Below, one piece after another: positions 26,532 to 35,822 of a stretch of DNA of 64,000 nt. A program made the position numbers and the translations under genes. The notes under the pieces are model-generated. The model had not been told where the DNA came from, ran no database searches, and worked only from the letters and a program-made list of their open reading frames with translations. Source of the stretch: an uncultured Litoreibacter sp. (GTDB lineage Bacteria; Pseudomonadota; Alphaproteobacteria; Rhodobacterales; Rhodobacteraceae); assembly GCA_947494645.1 (NCBI GenBank), contig CANLVO010000001.1, positions 496,001 to 560,000 on the forward strand, given 5' to 3'. How positions within the stretch are numbered: position 1 is the first letter of the stretch; each line of letters opens with the position of its first letter.

Positions 26532-28286
26532 TCAGTCTCCCAATGCGATCCCTTCTCGCCTCGGGTCTGCCCCACCTCTCAGCCCGTCCTCGTGAATGCT
26601 GATCGCATGCAGCCCTGACGTCAGCGCGCGAGAGTTCACCTCGTAACCCAAGCTTGTCAAACCGTCTGAGAGCTGTGTGGCGGCCGTACCGTCCTCCAGA
26701 TCGTAGGTGCCAAAGCGGTTCACCAAATGTGGTAAGGCGATTGCCTGCTGCACATCCATGCCCCAATCAAGATGCGCGACAATTGTCTTCGCGACATATC
26801 CAATGATGCGCGACCCACCGGGAGAACCCACCACAAGGACCGGTGCTCCGTCCTTCAACACAATCGTTGGCGCCATCGACGAACGTGGTCTTTTGCCGGG
26901 TTCCACGCGGTTCGCAATCGGAACGCCGTCCACATGAGTTCGAAAAGAAAAATCGGTAAGTTCGTTGTTTAACAGGAATCCACCTGGTGCCATGAGCCTG
27001 GAGCCAAATCCGTTTTCAATTGTTGTGGTCATGGATAGCGCGTTGCCATCAGCATCTACGATTGAAATGTGCGAAGTCGACGGCAGTTCCAAAGATTGAT
27101 CCTCTGCCCATAAGAGAGCGTGATCGAAGGCGGGTTCTCCCGGCGAAACCTCCGGCAACGCTTGGCCACCCTCTGTTTCCAGAAGCAAGGCGCGGCTCTC
27201 CAAATAGGCGGGATCGACGAGCCCTTCGGTTGGCACGGGGACGTAGTCGCTATCGGCCATGTACCTGCCTCGATCCGCGAATGCGAGACGAGACGCGTCG
27301 CCGATCAAGCGCCAAGCCTGCGGGTCTTCTGGACCCAACCTTGCGAGGTCAAACCTGTCGAGCATCCCCAATATCTGGCCGACCGTCAGCGCTCCGGATG
27401 ATGGCGGTCCCATCCCGCATATCTCGTGTGCCCTATAGGTGGCACACACAGCTGCGCGTTGCTTCACCTCGTAGTTCTCAAGGTCCCGGAGAGCCAGGAC
27501 ACCGGGATTGCCGGCGGCATTCTGGACTGTGTCGATGATCCCTTGCGCGATTTCACCCTCATAGAAGACATCCGCTCCTTGCCCTGCAATCTTGCTGAGC
27601 GTGTCGGCATAAGCCTTGTTCTTTAGTAGATCGCCCTCTGCAATTGGGGTTCCCCCGGGTGCAAAGTAAGCAGCGGTGCGCGGAAAGCGGGTCAACCGCT
27701 CAATGTCACTTTCAACTAGGCTGGCCAAACGAGGTGACACGGCAAACCCCTCATCGGCCAAGCGGATGGCGTCTTCAAACAAGGACGCCCAGTCGGATTT
27801 GCCCCAGCGCTTATGAGCCTGCTCCATCAAGGCGGGCGTACCCGGCGTTCCAACCGACAAGCCGCCCACAACTGCATCAAAAAACTTCAATGGTTCACCA
27901 GCGGTGTCCTGAAACAGTCGAGGCGTTGCCGCCATTGGCGCGGTCTCGCGACCGTCCAAGGTTGTCACTTCGCCGGTTTGAGCATCATACCAGACAAGAA
28001 ACGCGCCGCCGCCCAGCCCAGAGCTTTGCGGCTCAACCAAACCAAGCACTGCTTGGACGGCCACCATGGCATCGGCTGCACTGCCACCGCTTTCAAGAAT
28101 TTTGGAGCCTGCCTGAACCGCTAGGGGGTTTGCTGCTGCGACCATCCATGTCTCCGCTTCGACCGGTGTGCCCGCGCCTTTGGCCGCTTGGGAGGATGCC
28201 GCTTCTGGGGCGACCGCGTCTGCTGCTTGTTGGGCGGCGGCGGGAACAGCGAGTGTGAGGAGAAGAAGTGACAGAGCCTTGCGCAT
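26532..28286 (-). CDS. ggt: Gamma-glutamyltransferase
   Basis: 584 residues from the ATG at 28286 (MRKALSLLLLTLAVPAAAQQ, a signal peptide), so a periplasmic enzyme. Cleaves glutathione and other gamma-glutamyl compounds. The large subunit begins WMVAAANPLAVQAGSKILESGGSA. Autoprocessing would occur before T404 in LPSTSHISIVD, exposing the catalytic threonine, and the oxyanion region GSPGGSRII follows later. The frame extends upstream to 28403 without a signal-peptide-like start. It ends convergent to ridA, 27 bp apart. Confidence 0.95.
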   Translation of the reverse strand: MRKALSLLLLTLAVPAAAQQAADAVAPEAASSQAAKGAGTPVEAETWMVAAANPLAVQAGSKILESGGSAADAMVAVQAVLGLVEPQSSGLGGGAFLVWYDAQTGEVTTLDGRETAPMAATPRLFQDTAGEPLKFFDAVVGGLSVGTPGTPALMEQAHKRWGKSDWASLFEDAIRLADEGFAVSPRLASLVESDIERLTRFPRTAAYFAPGGTPIAEGDLLKNKAYADTLSKIAGQGADVFYEGEIAQGIIDTVQNAAGNPGVLALRDLENYEVKQRAAVCATYRAHEICGMGPPSSGALTVGQILGMLDRFDLARLGPEDPQAWRLIGDASRLAFADRGRYMADSDYVPVPTEGLVDPAYLESRALLLETEGGQALPEVSPGEPAFDHALLWAEDQSLELPSTSHISIVDADGNALSMTTTIENGFGSRLMAPGGFLLNNELTDFSFRTHVDGVPIANRVEPGKRPRSSMAPTIVLKDGAPVLVVGSPGGSRIIGYVAKTIVAHLDWGMDVQQAIALPHLVNRFGTYDLEDGTAATQLSDGLTSLGYEVNSRALTSGLHAISIHEDGLRGGADPRREGIALGD

Positions 28287-28517
28287 GGGACAGTTCCTTA
28301 TGTTGGCCTTCATCAAGATTAGGCAGCCAGAGCGAATTGGTACAAGTGGGGCTTCTATGCCTTTCTTGCTCCAGTCGCTTGGATTTCGATAAGAGGTGGC
28401 CAAACGAGACGGCAGTGCTCAAAACGCTGCTTTCGCGGTTGACTCGGTGGCCAGCCCGCGTAAAAGCAGCATCTAACGAATTTCCGAGGCACATAAGCCT
28501 CGCGCAGGAGAAGAGAC

Positions 28518-28685
28518 ATGGCGAAGCCAACCACGATCAAAATCCGCCTGAACTCGACTGAAGGCACTGGCCACTTCTATGTGACCAAAAAGAATGCCCG
28601 GACCATGACCGAGAAAATGGTCGTGCGCAAATACGACCCCGTTGCGCGCAAGCACGTCGAATACAAGGAAGGCAAGATCAAGTAA
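28518..28685 (+). CDS. rpmG: 50S ribosomal protein L33
   Basis: 55 residues, starting [20 protein letters not shown] and ending [13 protein letters not shown], the cysteine-free form of L33, which implies no zinc dependence. A ribosome site AGGAGAAGAG precedes the ATG. A strong terminator follows directly, so it is a single-gene transcript. Confidence 0.97.
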   Translation: MAKPTTIKIRLNSTEGTGHFYVTKKNARTMTEKMVVRKYDPVARKHVEYKEGKIK

Positions 28686-28711
28686 TCTTGCCCGTTCTGG
28701 ACGATCTTTAG

Positions 28712-28739
28712 AAAAACCGCGCTCTTGGGTGCGGTTTTT
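28712..28739 (+). terminator. Intrinsic terminator after rpmG
   Basis: AAAAACCGC at 28712-28720 pairs with GCGGTTTTT at 28731-28739 around a 10-base loop. The T-run is part of the stem. The mirror A-run makes it bidirectional, so it would also serve the minus-strand candidate gene ending at 28745. Confidence 0.88.
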
Positions 28740-28744
28740 CTCGT

Positions 28745-28963
28745 TTAAGCTAGGTTAGCGAACACTTTTTTGACCAAGACTCGTCCCGTCTTCATTGCGC
28801 CAGCAAGTTTGTGCTCGTCAAAGTTCGGACATTTTAACCACGAGACCGGTTGCAAATTTACAGTAGCTGAGGTCAAACTGTACGCGTTCGAACCACATTG
28901 AGTGCAACACTGCTCGTCTGCAACAAGGGCTGGTTCTACCAAAGCAAAAATTGGAGCTGCCAT
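28745..28963 (-). CDS. Candidate small cysteine-containing protein
   Basis: 72 residues from the ATG at 28963. An AGAGG ribosome site stands eight bases upstream. The sequence holds CCTQCGSNAYSLTS and LKCPNFDEHKLAGAMK, a pattern that could be a small metal site, with a basic C-terminus. The ATG overlaps the divergent His-rich gene's ATG by two bases (CATG at 28961-28964), so each gene's upstream region is the other's coding sequence. If only one of the two is real, the His-rich gene is the better supported. Confidence 0.35.
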   Translation of the reverse strand: MAAPIFALVEPALVADEQCCTQCGSNAYSLTSATVNLQPVSWLKCPNFDEHKLAGAMKTGRVLVKKVFANLA

Positions 28964-29366
28964 GCTGAGACCTCTAGCAATTACCGTAACTGTCATTGGA
29001 TCGCTGGCCTCTGGGCCGTTGCTCGCTGACGGGAGCGGTCATAGCCATGCACATACCCACCCACATACAGGTCACAGCACGACAAGTGATGGCACATACC
29101 ACCACACGCATGAAGAAAACACACGCGGCGTAGAGCACACGCACGAGATCAATGGTGTTTTGCTGAAGCACCAACACCGTCAGTTCGACAGTGCGACTGC
29201 ACGATATGAGTACCGCGAACGGCTTGCACGCGGCCGCTATCAGGTTGGTGCGGGCTTTGGCCCGTATAGCGTAGCGGAATATCAGGCCCGCGTCTCTGCT
29301 GGCCAGCCGGGCCTAGCCCGCAGACAAGAACCATGGCCGGGACGGCGCTATCGTAACCAAAACTAG
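28962..29366 (+). CDS. Exported His-rich protein
   Basis: 134 residues from the ATG at 28962, with GGAG five bases before. A signal peptide (MLRPLAITVTVIGSLASGPLLA) leads into a stretch with alternating histidines (GHSHAHTHPHTGHST, then TYHHTHEENT), over a dozen within about 45 residues. A conserved-looking C-terminal part follows (YEYRERLARGRYQVGAGFG). A periplasmic metal-binding role (zinc, nickel or copper) is likely but unproven. No transporter gene is adjacent. Confidence 0.7.
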   Translation: MLRPLAITVTVIGSLASGPLLADGSGHSHAHTHPHTGHSTTSDGTYHHTHEENTRGVEHTHEINGVLLKHQHRQFDSATARYEYRERLARGRYQVGAGFGPYSVAEYQARVSAGQPGLARRQEPWPGRRYRNQN

Positions 29367-29488
29367 CCTAAGCGGCTGCAGAACTGGTGATAGTAGATTG
29401 AAAGGGCTGGTGCTTCGTGCATCGGCCTTTTCCTTTCTGTGCGGCATTTCTTGGTGAGCGTGCCTTCTTCAGCCCAGCACTGAGTAAG

Positions 29489-29504
29489 TCTTACACGTGT
29501 AAGA
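29489..29504. promoter_or_regulatory. LacI-type operator, 16-bp perfect palindrome
   Basis: TCTTACACGTGTAAGA is a perfect palindrome with a central ACGT. It lies 145 bp before the LacI-family gene. A related site, TTTACGTGTGTAAA, is in the smoE promoter at 30761-30774, so both are probably bound by that regulator (autoregulation and control of the transport operon). Confidence 0.65.
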
Positions 29505-29648
29505 ATCACCGAAGCGCATCGGAATAATTGTTCGTGGATTCATTATCTGTAAAATTTTTCCTTAAGAAATTTTCATATGTAAAAAAATATTCGACTTAAT
29601 GAGCGACTTCATTATGGTGGATTTGTAGACGTAAGAAGGACTGGAAAT

Positions 29649-30686
29649 GTGCTGAAGCCCCGGATCAAAACGATGGAGGAACTGTCCGTTGCGATAGGTA
29701 TTTCCCGACCAACGCTCTCGAGATTTTTTCAGGATCCAAGTCTCGTCAAGCCGAAGACTGTCGCTCGGATCGAAGAAGGTCTGGAGCGGGTCGAGTATGT
29801 CCCAAACTTCTTTGCAACCCGTCTGAACCGCAAATCAACTGGGATGATTGGCGTTATCATTCCCTACCTAAATGACCTGTTTTTCACGAAACTACTGGAG
29901 TCTGTTGAGGTCGCCGCAATGGATGCGGGGTTAAGCGTGATCACCAAGTGTTCGCATTCGGATCCATCGATTGAGGCCCGCGCTGCGGAGACGTTTATGT
30001 CGATGAACGTTGACGGTGCTTTGGTTGCGCCGCTCGGGGATCACAGCGATCAAGCTGTGTATCAGCGGCTGAAATCCAGACTGCCATTTGTGTTAATGGA
30101 CTCACGACCCAAGACGATGCCCGACGTTGACTTTGTTGGCTCAGACCATATGCAAAGTACTGGTTTAATTACAGAATATCTCTGTCGCGTGGGAGAGCCT
30201 CCGGTGTTTCTTGCCATGCCTCGCGTCAACTTCAACGCGTTGGAGCGTGAAGCCGCCTACGTCGCGCAGATGAAGAAACAGGGTTTTCAGCCCGAGGTGA
30301 TTGGCACAGATGTTGTGACCGAAAGCGGATATTTTGAAGAGCACGGTGAGGCGGTTCTTGACGCTGCATTTGCGCAAGGTCGCCTGACCAACCGCTCTAT
30401 TCTTTGTGTGAATGATCGCGTAGCGATTGGTGCAATTCGAGCGGCCGCTCGGCACGGCCTTACCCCAGGTCGGGGGCCCAATGGCGGGCTCAGGATTGCG
30501 GGCCATGATGACTATCCTCTTTGCCCATATCTCAACCCGTCGTTGACAACGGTCGCACAGAACACAGATGCGATTGGCAAAAAGGCGGTATCTCGTTTGC
30601 TGCAAATAATCGGCGGAGAGGTCGTGAAGGACGTTCCCGAGATTACACTATTTGATGGACATCTGAAGTTGCGCGAATCCGCCTGA
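29649..30686 (+). CDS. LacI family transcriptional regulator of the polyol locus
   Basis: 345 residues from a GTG at 29649, preceded by AAGGA. The N-terminal helix-turn-helix is KTMEELSVAIGISRPTLSRF followed by the hinge helix (ATRLNRKSTGMIGVI). The rest is a periplasmic-binding-protein-like sugar sensor (MSMNVDGALVAPLGDH, then CVNDRVAIGAIRAAARHG). Position immediately upstream of smoE and two related operators make it the probable polyol-responsive repressor. The upstream region (29515-29648) is strikingly AT-rich. Confidence 0.9.
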   Translation: MLKPRIKTMEELSVAIGISRPTLSRFFQDPSLVKPKTVARIEEGLERVEYVPNFFATRLNRKSTGMIGVIIPYLNDLFFTKLLESVEVAAMDAGLSVITKCSHSDPSIEARAAETFMSMNVDGALVAPLGDHSDQAVYQRLKSRLPFVLMDSRPKTMPDVDFVGSDHMQSTGLITEYLCRVGEPPVFLAMPRVNFNALEREAAYVAQMKKQGFQPEVIGTDVVTESGYFEEHGEAVLDAAFAQGRLTNRSILCVNDRVAIGAIRAAARHGLTPGRGPNGGLRIAGHDDYPLCPYLNPSLTTVAQNTDAIGKKAVSRLLQIIGGEVVKDVPEITLFDGHLKLRESA

Positions 30687-30732
30687 ACCTGGCTGATGCC
30701 GCGTTGCGGCATTCAGGGTCCCAAAATCACGC

Positions 30733-30762
30733 TTGACTCAATGACATTTCGCCGACAATATT
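30733..30762 (+). promoter_or_regulatory. smoE promoter, TTGACT-N18-AATATT
   Basis: TTGACT at 30733-30738 and AATATT at 30757-30762 are spaced by 18 bases. The operator palindrome at 30761-30774 begins inside the -10 box and covers the start point, the right place for a repressor. Confidence 0.55.
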
Positions 30763-30774
30763 TACGTGTGTAAA
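30761..30774. promoter_or_regulatory. Operator in the smoE promoter
   Basis: TTTAC-GTGT-GTAAA has the same half-sites and spacing as the perfect palindrome at 29489-29504 (CTTAC-ACGT-GTAAG). It overlaps the presumed -10 box and start point of smoE. Confidence 0.6.
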
Positions 30775-30787
30775 AGGGAGGACATCA

Positions 30788-32080
30788 ATGTCTATCATGA
30801 GAACACTGCTGACCACAGCGGTCGGTGTTGGCCTTTCCGCGGGCGTCGCGTCCGCAGACGGTCACGCAAAGGAACTGACAATTGCGATCGTGAACAACGG
30901 TCACATGATCAACATGCAAAAAGTGGCTGAAGCCTACACCGAAGAAACTGGTGTAAAGCTGAACTGGGTTTCGCTTGAAGAAGGCGTTCTGCGCGAGCAG
31001 GTCACTTCTGACACAGCAACCGGTGGCGGCCAGTACGACATCATCAATATCGGCATGCAAGAAGCTCCAATCTGGGGTGCTGCAGGCTGGATCGAGCCGC
31101 TGAACTTCGGCGAAGCCTATGATCTCGACGACATGCTGCCAGCGATGCGCAACGGCCTGTCCCACGAAGGTCAGCTGTACGCGGCACCGTTCTACGGTGA
31201 ATCGTCCATGGTCATGTACCGCAAGGACCTGACAGATGCTGCTGGTGTAACCGTTGCTGACAACGACAGCTGGGACAACATCAAAGCCGCTGCTGCTGCG
31301 ATGCACGACCCGGACAACGGCGTTTACGGCGCATGTCTGCGTGGTAAGCCAGGCTGGGGCGACAACATGGCGTTCATCACTACTATGGTGAACTCCTTCG
31401 GCGGCGCATGGTTCGACGCTGACTACAAACCAACACTGGACTCCGACGAGTGGAAAGCAGCCATCAACTTCTATGTTGATCTGCTGGGCAACTACGGCCC
31501 TCCCGGCTCCGAAGGTAACTCCTTCAACGAGATCCTCGCGCTTTACAATGAAGGCAAGTGCGGCATGTGGATCGACGCCACTATCGCGGCTTCCTTCCTG
31601 GAAGTTGACGGTGTTGCATACGCTCAGTCGCCAAACGCTGGTAACCCAGTTGGTGCGAACTGGCTGTGGGCTTGGGCAATGGCAGTACCTGCAGGTTCGC
31701 CAAACGCCGAAGAGTCTAAAGCGTTCATCGAATGGGCCACATCGAAAGAGTACATCAAGGCGGTTGCTGACCACCCTGAGTTTGGTTGGGGCTCCGTGCC
31801 AACAGGCACACGTGCATCCACCTACGCGTACCCTGAGTTCCAGGCCGCTGCTCCATTCGCCGCTGCTGAAATGGCAGCAATCGAATCCGCAGCTCCCGAA
31901 GCAACTGACATCAAGCCTTACGTAGGCGTTCAGTTTGCTGCGATCCCTGAGTTCCCAGAAGTCGGCTCCGCCGTAGCACAAGAGATGGCTGCTGCCCTCT
32001 CCGGTGCCAAATCGGTGGACGATGCGCTGGCCGCTGCTCAAGCAGCCGCAGTAGCGATCATGGACGAAGCTGGCTACTAA
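30788..32080 (+). CDS. smoE: Polyol ABC transporter substrate-binding protein
   Basis: 430 residues. A signal peptide (MSIMRTLLTTAVGVGLSAGVASA) precedes a type-I sugar-binding protein (KELTIAIVNNGHMINMQKVAE, then YDIINIGMQEAPIWG and WLWAWAMAVPAGSPNAEESK). It resembles SmoE of Rhodobacter sphaeroides, which binds sorbitol and mannitol. Codon use is strongly restricted, as in a highly expressed gene; this keeps the opposite strand open for over 1.2 kb. A strong ribosome site AGGGAGGA stands before the ATG. It is followed by a 12-bp hairpin that should protect its mRNA end. Confidence 0.93.
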   Translation: MSIMRTLLTTAVGVGLSAGVASADGHAKELTIAIVNNGHMINMQKVAEAYTEETGVKLNWVSLEEGVLREQVTSDTATGGGQYDIINIGMQEAPIWGAAGWIEPLNFGEAYDLDDMLPAMRNGLSHEGQLYAAPFYGESSMVMYRKDLTDAAGVTVADNDSWDNIKAAAAAMHDPDNGVYGACLRGKPGWGDNMAFITTMVNSFGGAWFDADYKPTLDSDEWKAAINFYVDLLGNYGPPGSEGNSFNEILALYNEGKCGMWIDATIAASFLEVDGVAYAQSPNAGNPVGANWLWAWAMAVPAGSPNAEESKAFIEWATSKEYIKAVADHPEFGWGSVPTGTRASTYAYPEFQAAAPFAAAEMAAIESAAPEATDIKPYVGVQFAAIPEFPEVGSAVAQEMAAALSGAKSVDDALAAAQAAAVAIMDEAGY

Positions 32081-32094
32081 GCTCTACTTCTTCC

Positions 32095-32124
32095 GGAAGG
32101 GCCCAAATCATATTGGGCCCTTCC
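32095..32124 (+). other. Intercistronic 12-bp perfect hairpin after smoE
   Basis: GGAAGGGCCCAA at 32095-32106 pairs perfectly with TTGGGCCCTTCC at 32113-32124 around ATCATA. No T-run follows, so it is probably an mRNA-stabilising stem or leaky stop that keeps the binding protein in excess over the permeases. Confidence 0.7.
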
Positions 32125-32162
32125 AACCCTAACCTTGCAGAATTTCTTACGTTGTTTTGTCC

Positions 32163-32223
32163 TCGGGTCGATTTGACCCGAAAGCCTCTGGCGTGCGACA
32201 TCCGACGACCCGACCCGACCCGA
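32163..32223 (+). repeat. Second hairpin with tandem GACCCGA repeats
   Basis: TCGGGTC at 32163-32169 pairs with GACCCGA at 32175-32181. Three further overlapping GACCCGA copies follow at 32207-32213, 32212-32218 and 32217-32223. The one TCGGGTC could pair with any of four partners, so alternative folds are possible just upstream of the smoF ribosome site. Confidence 0.5.
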
Positions 32224-32255
32224 AGCTCCGTTCACCCTGCTGAGAGATCGAAACC

Positions 32256-33194
32256 ATGGCAAATAGAACGATCCCCCGTCTCCTTCAAACGCCAGCAGTT
32301 TTGCTTTTACTTGTTTGGATGTTGGTCCCTCTCGGGATGACATTGTTCTTTTCGTTCATTCGGTACGTTCTGAACAATCTCAGACGGCCAGAATGGACGT
32401 CGCCCTCCATCGAGAACTGGCGTGGCTTCGGCAACTACAAGTTTGTCTGGAATCAAGACGGTTTCTGGCTTGCCATCCAAAACAGCCTGCTCATCGTATG
32501 CAGCATCCTCTTCCTTACTGTCATCCTGGGCGTGCTTATCGCCGTGCTGGTCAATCGGAGCTTCCCAGGTCGCGGAATTGTTCGGGTTCTTTTGATCTCA
32601 CCATTCTTTGTTATGCCTGCGGTGAACGCAGTGCTTTGGATCAACATGATCCTGGATCCCGTGCTCGGTCTTCAGGGCATCGCTGTTGGCGGCATCAATG
32701 AGGTGATTGCTGGACTGAGGAATGCCCCCTTGATTGGTGGTTTCTTTTCTCTGTGGCCGGAACTCAACCCGATCTCGTTCAGAGCGACACAAACCTCTGC
32801 TTATGCTGTGATCATGATGGTTACATGGCAATGGACGCCATTTGCTGTGCTCATTTTCATGACATCTTTGCAATCGGAAGATCAGCAGCAAAAAGAAGCG
32901 GCCATTTTGGATGGGGCAGGGCGCTGGTCTCAGTTTCGTTTTCTCACGTTGCCGCATCTAGGTAGGCCAATCGCAATCGTGGTGATGATCCAAGCGATCT
33001 TTCATCTCTCGCTTTACGCAGAAATCGAGATTGTCAGCCGCGGCAACGGCAACAAAAATCTACCCTACTTCATTGGAGAACTAGCCAACAACAATATTGG
33101 GGCGGCTAGTGCCACGGGTATTTTCGCAGTTATTCTCGCCAACATCGTAGCGATCTTCTTGCTGCGCATGGTTGGTAAGACACTCATGGAGTAG
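32256..33194 (+). CDS. smoF: Polyol ABC transporter permease SmoF
   Basis: 312 residues, six membrane helices, of the MalF type. The start (MANRTIPRLLQTPAVLLLLVW) and the coupling loop (EAAILDGAGRWSQFRFLTLPHLG, the EAA motif) are clear. It lies 175 bp after smoE, a gap filled by two stem-loops, and ten bases before smoG. Confidence 0.95.
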   Translation: MANRTIPRLLQTPAVLLLLVWMLVPLGMTLFFSFIRYVLNNLRRPEWTSPSIENWRGFGNYKFVWNQDGFWLAIQNSLLIVCSILFLTVILGVLIAVLVNRSFPGRGIVRVLLISPFFVMPAVNAVLWINMILDPVLGLQGIAVGGINEVIAGLRNAPLIGGFFSLWPELNPISFRATQTSAYAVIMMVTWQWTPFAVLIFMTSLQSEDQQQKEAAILDGAGRWSQFRFLTLPHLGRPIAIVVMIQAIFHLSLYAEIEIVSRGNGNKNLPYFIGELANNNIGAASATGIFAVILANIVAIFLLRMVGKTLME

Positions 33195-33204
33195 AGGGCA
33201 GGTC

Positions 33205-34038
33205 ATGGCTATCGTTGCGGAAACCACGAAATTCTCAAAATTTGCCTGGCCAATTCTGGCATGGGGCGTAGCACTGATTTTCTTCTTCCCAATCTTTTGG
33301 ATGGTACTTACCAGCTTCAAGACGGATGCCGATGCGGTGAAACCAGAGTTTCTGCTCTGGTTCACGCCGACATTAGAAAACTATGCAAACATGACTGACA
33401 ATTACGACTATTGGCGGTTTGCAACCAACTCGATCATTACGTCCGTTTCAGCGACTTTGCTTACGCTGATCGTTGGCGTGCCATGCGCCTACGCGATGGC
33501 TTTTGACCCTAGCCGGGGGACCAAAGACATCTTGATGTGGATGTTGTCGACCAAGATGCTTCCAGCGGCGGCGGTGCTCTATCCGATGATCTTTTTGGCG
33601 AAGGGGCTGGGCATCTACGATACGCATTTCTTGGTCATCATGGTGTTGTGTCTGATCAACCTGCCAATCGTGATTTGGATGCTGTTCACCTACTTCAAGG
33701 ATATCCCCAAAGACATCATTGAAGCCGGGAAAATGGATGGCCTGAACACATGGGGTGAAGTGCGCGAAATTCTCATTCCATTGGCCTGGGGCGGGATCGC
33801 CTCCACCGCACTGCTCGCCTTCATCTTTTGCTGGAACGAGGCCTACTGGACAGTCCGACTAACAACGATTGATGCGGCGACACTGTCGAAACTCATCGAA
33901 GGCAACCGGGCACCAGAAGGTCTGTTCTTTGGCCGCCTCTCAGCAGTGTCTACTGCCGCCGTTGGACCCATCGTTATTTTGGGTTGGTTTTGTCAAAAAC
34001 AACTTGTCCAAGGTTTGACCTTTGGCGCTGTGAAATAG
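33205..34038 (+). CDS. smoG: Polyol ABC transporter permease SmoG
   Basis: 277 residues from the ATG at 33205. Six membrane helices of the MalG type with EAGKMDGLNTWGEVREILIPLA as the EAA loop. It pairs with SmoF to form the channel. Ten bases separate it from smoF and nine from smoK, so a single transcript. Confidence 0.95.
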   Translation: MAIVAETTKFSKFAWPILAWGVALIFFFPIFWMVLTSFKTDADAVKPEFLLWFTPTLENYANMTDNYDYWRFATNSIITSVSATLLTLIVGVPCAYAMAFDPSRGTKDILMWMLSTKMLPAAAVLYPMIFLAKGLGIYDTHFLVIMVLCLINLPIVIWMLFTYFKDIPKDIIEAGKMDGLNTWGEVREILIPLAWGGIASTALLAFIFCWNEAYWTVRLTTIDAATLSKLIEGNRAPEGLFFGRLSAVSTAAVGPIVILGWFCQKQLVQGLTFGAVK

Positions 34039-34047
34039 GGAACGCAC

Positions 34048-35052
34048 ATGGGACGTATCGCACTTAACAAAGTTAAGAAGGTGTTTGGTGACGTCGAAGT
34101 CATCCCGCCGCTTGATCTTACAATTGACGATGGCGAATTTGTCGTCTTCGTAGGCCCGTCAGGCTGCGGCAAGTCCACGCTTTTGCGGATGATTGCTGGT
34201 TTGGAAGACCTCACGGCTGGCGCTATCGAGATTGACGACGAAGACGTCACCGAAGTGCCGCCGTCTAAGCGCGGGCTTGCCATGGTATTCCAAAGCTATG
34301 CGCTCTACCCGCATATGACGGTACGCAAGAATATTGCTTTTCCAATGCGCATGGCTGGAATTGATGAAGCAACTCAGAACGCCAAAATTGATGCGGCCGC
34401 CAAGTCTTTGAACCTGACGGATTACCTGGACCGTAAGCCCGGCCAACTTTCAGGGGGGCAACGGCAGAGGGTCGCTATTGGCCGTGCGATCGTACGCGAG
34501 CCTGCTGCTTTCCTGTTTGACGAGCCATTGTCCAACCTTGATGCAGCGCTGCGTGTCGGCATGCGTCTCGAGATTATGGAGCTTCATAAGAAGCTTGAGA
34601 CCACCATGATTTATGTGACGCATGACCAGGTCGAGGCTATGACCATGGCCGACAAAATTGTTGTCCTTCAGGCAGGTGTGATCGAGCAGGTCGGGAGCCC
34701 GCTGGAGTTGTACCACACGCCGCGCAACAAATTTGTTGCGGGCTTTATCGGCTCGCCGAAGATGAACCTGATCGAAGGAGCTGAGGCGGAGAAACATGGT
34801 GCCGCGTCAATCGGTATTCGCCCTGAACATCTGACTGTGTCTAAGAGCGAAGGCACCTGGAAGGGCCGCGTCGGGGTGGCAGAGCATCTGGGGTCCGACA
34901 CGTTCATTCACGTGCATGACACTGGGCTTATGGATATGATGACGGTCCGCATTAACGGCGACATTGACGCGCGTCATGGAGACACAATTTACTTGTCGCC
35001 TCAAGTGGATCAAATCCATCGTTTTGATGCACAGGACCTTCGCATCGCATGA
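34048..35052 (+). CDS. smoK: Polyol ABC transporter ATPase SmoK
   Basis: 334 residues of the MalK/UgpC type. Walker [10 protein letters not shown] (36-44), signature LSGGQRQR (134-141), and Walker [20 protein letters not shown]-terminal TOBE domain ([10 protein letters not shown]) follows. It energises import through SmoF/SmoG. The ATG of smoS overlaps its stop (ATGA). Confidence 0.96.
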   Translation: MGRIALNKVKKVFGDVEVIPPLDLTIDDGEFVVFVGPSGCGKSTLLRMIAGLEDLTAGAIEIDDEDVTEVPPSKRGLAMVFQSYALYPHMTVRKNIAFPMRMAGIDEATQNAKIDAAAKSLNLTDYLDRKPGQLSGGQRQRVAIGRAIVREPAAFLFDEPLSNLDAALRVGMRLEIMELHKKLETTMIYVTHDQVEAMTMADKIVVLQAGVIEQVGSPLELYHTPRNKFVAGFIGSPKMNLIEGAEAEKHGAASIGIRPEHLTVSKSEGTWKGRVGVAEHLGSDTFIHVHDTGLMDMMTVRINGDIDARHGDTIYLSPQVDQIHRFDAQDLRIA

Positions 35053-35822
35053 CGCGACTAGCCGGAAAATCTGCTCTGATAACCGGAGCTGCGCGTGGCA
35101 TCGGTTTGGGTTTTGCAGAGCGCTTTATTGCAGAAGGGGCCCGTGTCGCGATTGGCGATATCGACCTCGATGCTGCAGAAGAGGCAGCTTCCAGGTTGGG
35201 TGAGGACGCATATGCGGTTCGGTTGGATGTAAGTGATCAGGACAGCATAGATCAGGCGATTGAGGCGGTTGTCGCGAATGCAAGCAAACTTGACATCTTG
35301 ATCAACAATGCTGCGCTTTTCGATGCAGCTGAGACCGTAGACATCACACGTGCAAGCTACGACAAGCTATATGCAGTCAATGTCTCGGGCACGTTGTTTA
35401 TGATGCAGGCAGCAGCCAAACAGATGATCTCGCAGGGCCATGGCGGCAAGATCATCAATATGGCTTCGCAAGCGGGTAGGAGGGGTGAAAGCCTCGTGCT
35501 GGTTTACTGCTCAACAAAGGCTGCCGTAATATCGATGACGCAGTCGGCTGGGCTTAATCTGATCAAACACGGCATCAACGTGAACGCGATTGCCCCGGGT
35601 GTCGTAGATGGCGAGCACTGGGTGCGTGTGGATGCGATGTTCGCCAAACTTGAAGGCAAGAAGCCAGGTGAGAAAAAGGCAGAAGTAGAGGCCGGGGTTC
35701 CCGCAGGCAGGTTTGCTGTGCCGCAGGACTTGACGGGGATGGCCGTTTTCCTTGCCTCTTCTGAATCCGATTACATCGTGTCGCAGACGTACAACGTCGA
35801 TGGCGGCCAATGGATGAGCTGA
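35049..35822 (+). CDS. smoS: Sorbitol dehydrogenase (L-iditol 2-dehydrogenase), SDR
   Basis: 257 residues. Oxidises sorbitol to fructose (and galactitol to tagatose in SmoS of R. sphaeroides). TGAARGIG (12-19) binds NAD; the catalytic Y153 and K157 are in YCSTK; NNAA is present. Sequence [30 protein letters not shown] is SmoS-like. It overlaps smoK by 4 bp and mtlK by one base (TGATG). Confidence 0.94.
   Translation: MTRLAGKSALITGAARGIGLGFAERFIAEGARVAIGDIDLDAAEEAASRLGEDAYAVRLDVSDQDSIDQAIEAVVANASKLDILINNAALFDAAETVDITRASYDKLYAVNVSGTLFMMQAAAKQMISQGHGGKIINMASQAGRRGESLVLVYCSTKAAVISMTQSAGLNLIKHGINVNAIAPGVVDGEHWVRVDAMFAKLEGKKPGEKKAEVEAGVPAGRFAVPQDLTGMAVFLASSESDYIVSQTYNVDGGQWMS

Noticed and set aside
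30785-32041. 418-codon open frame antisense to smoE
   Set aside because: It exists because smoE uses a narrow set of codons. Its translation is Cys- and Val-rich without any domain, it has no ribosome site, and the sense strand encodes a clear binding protein.
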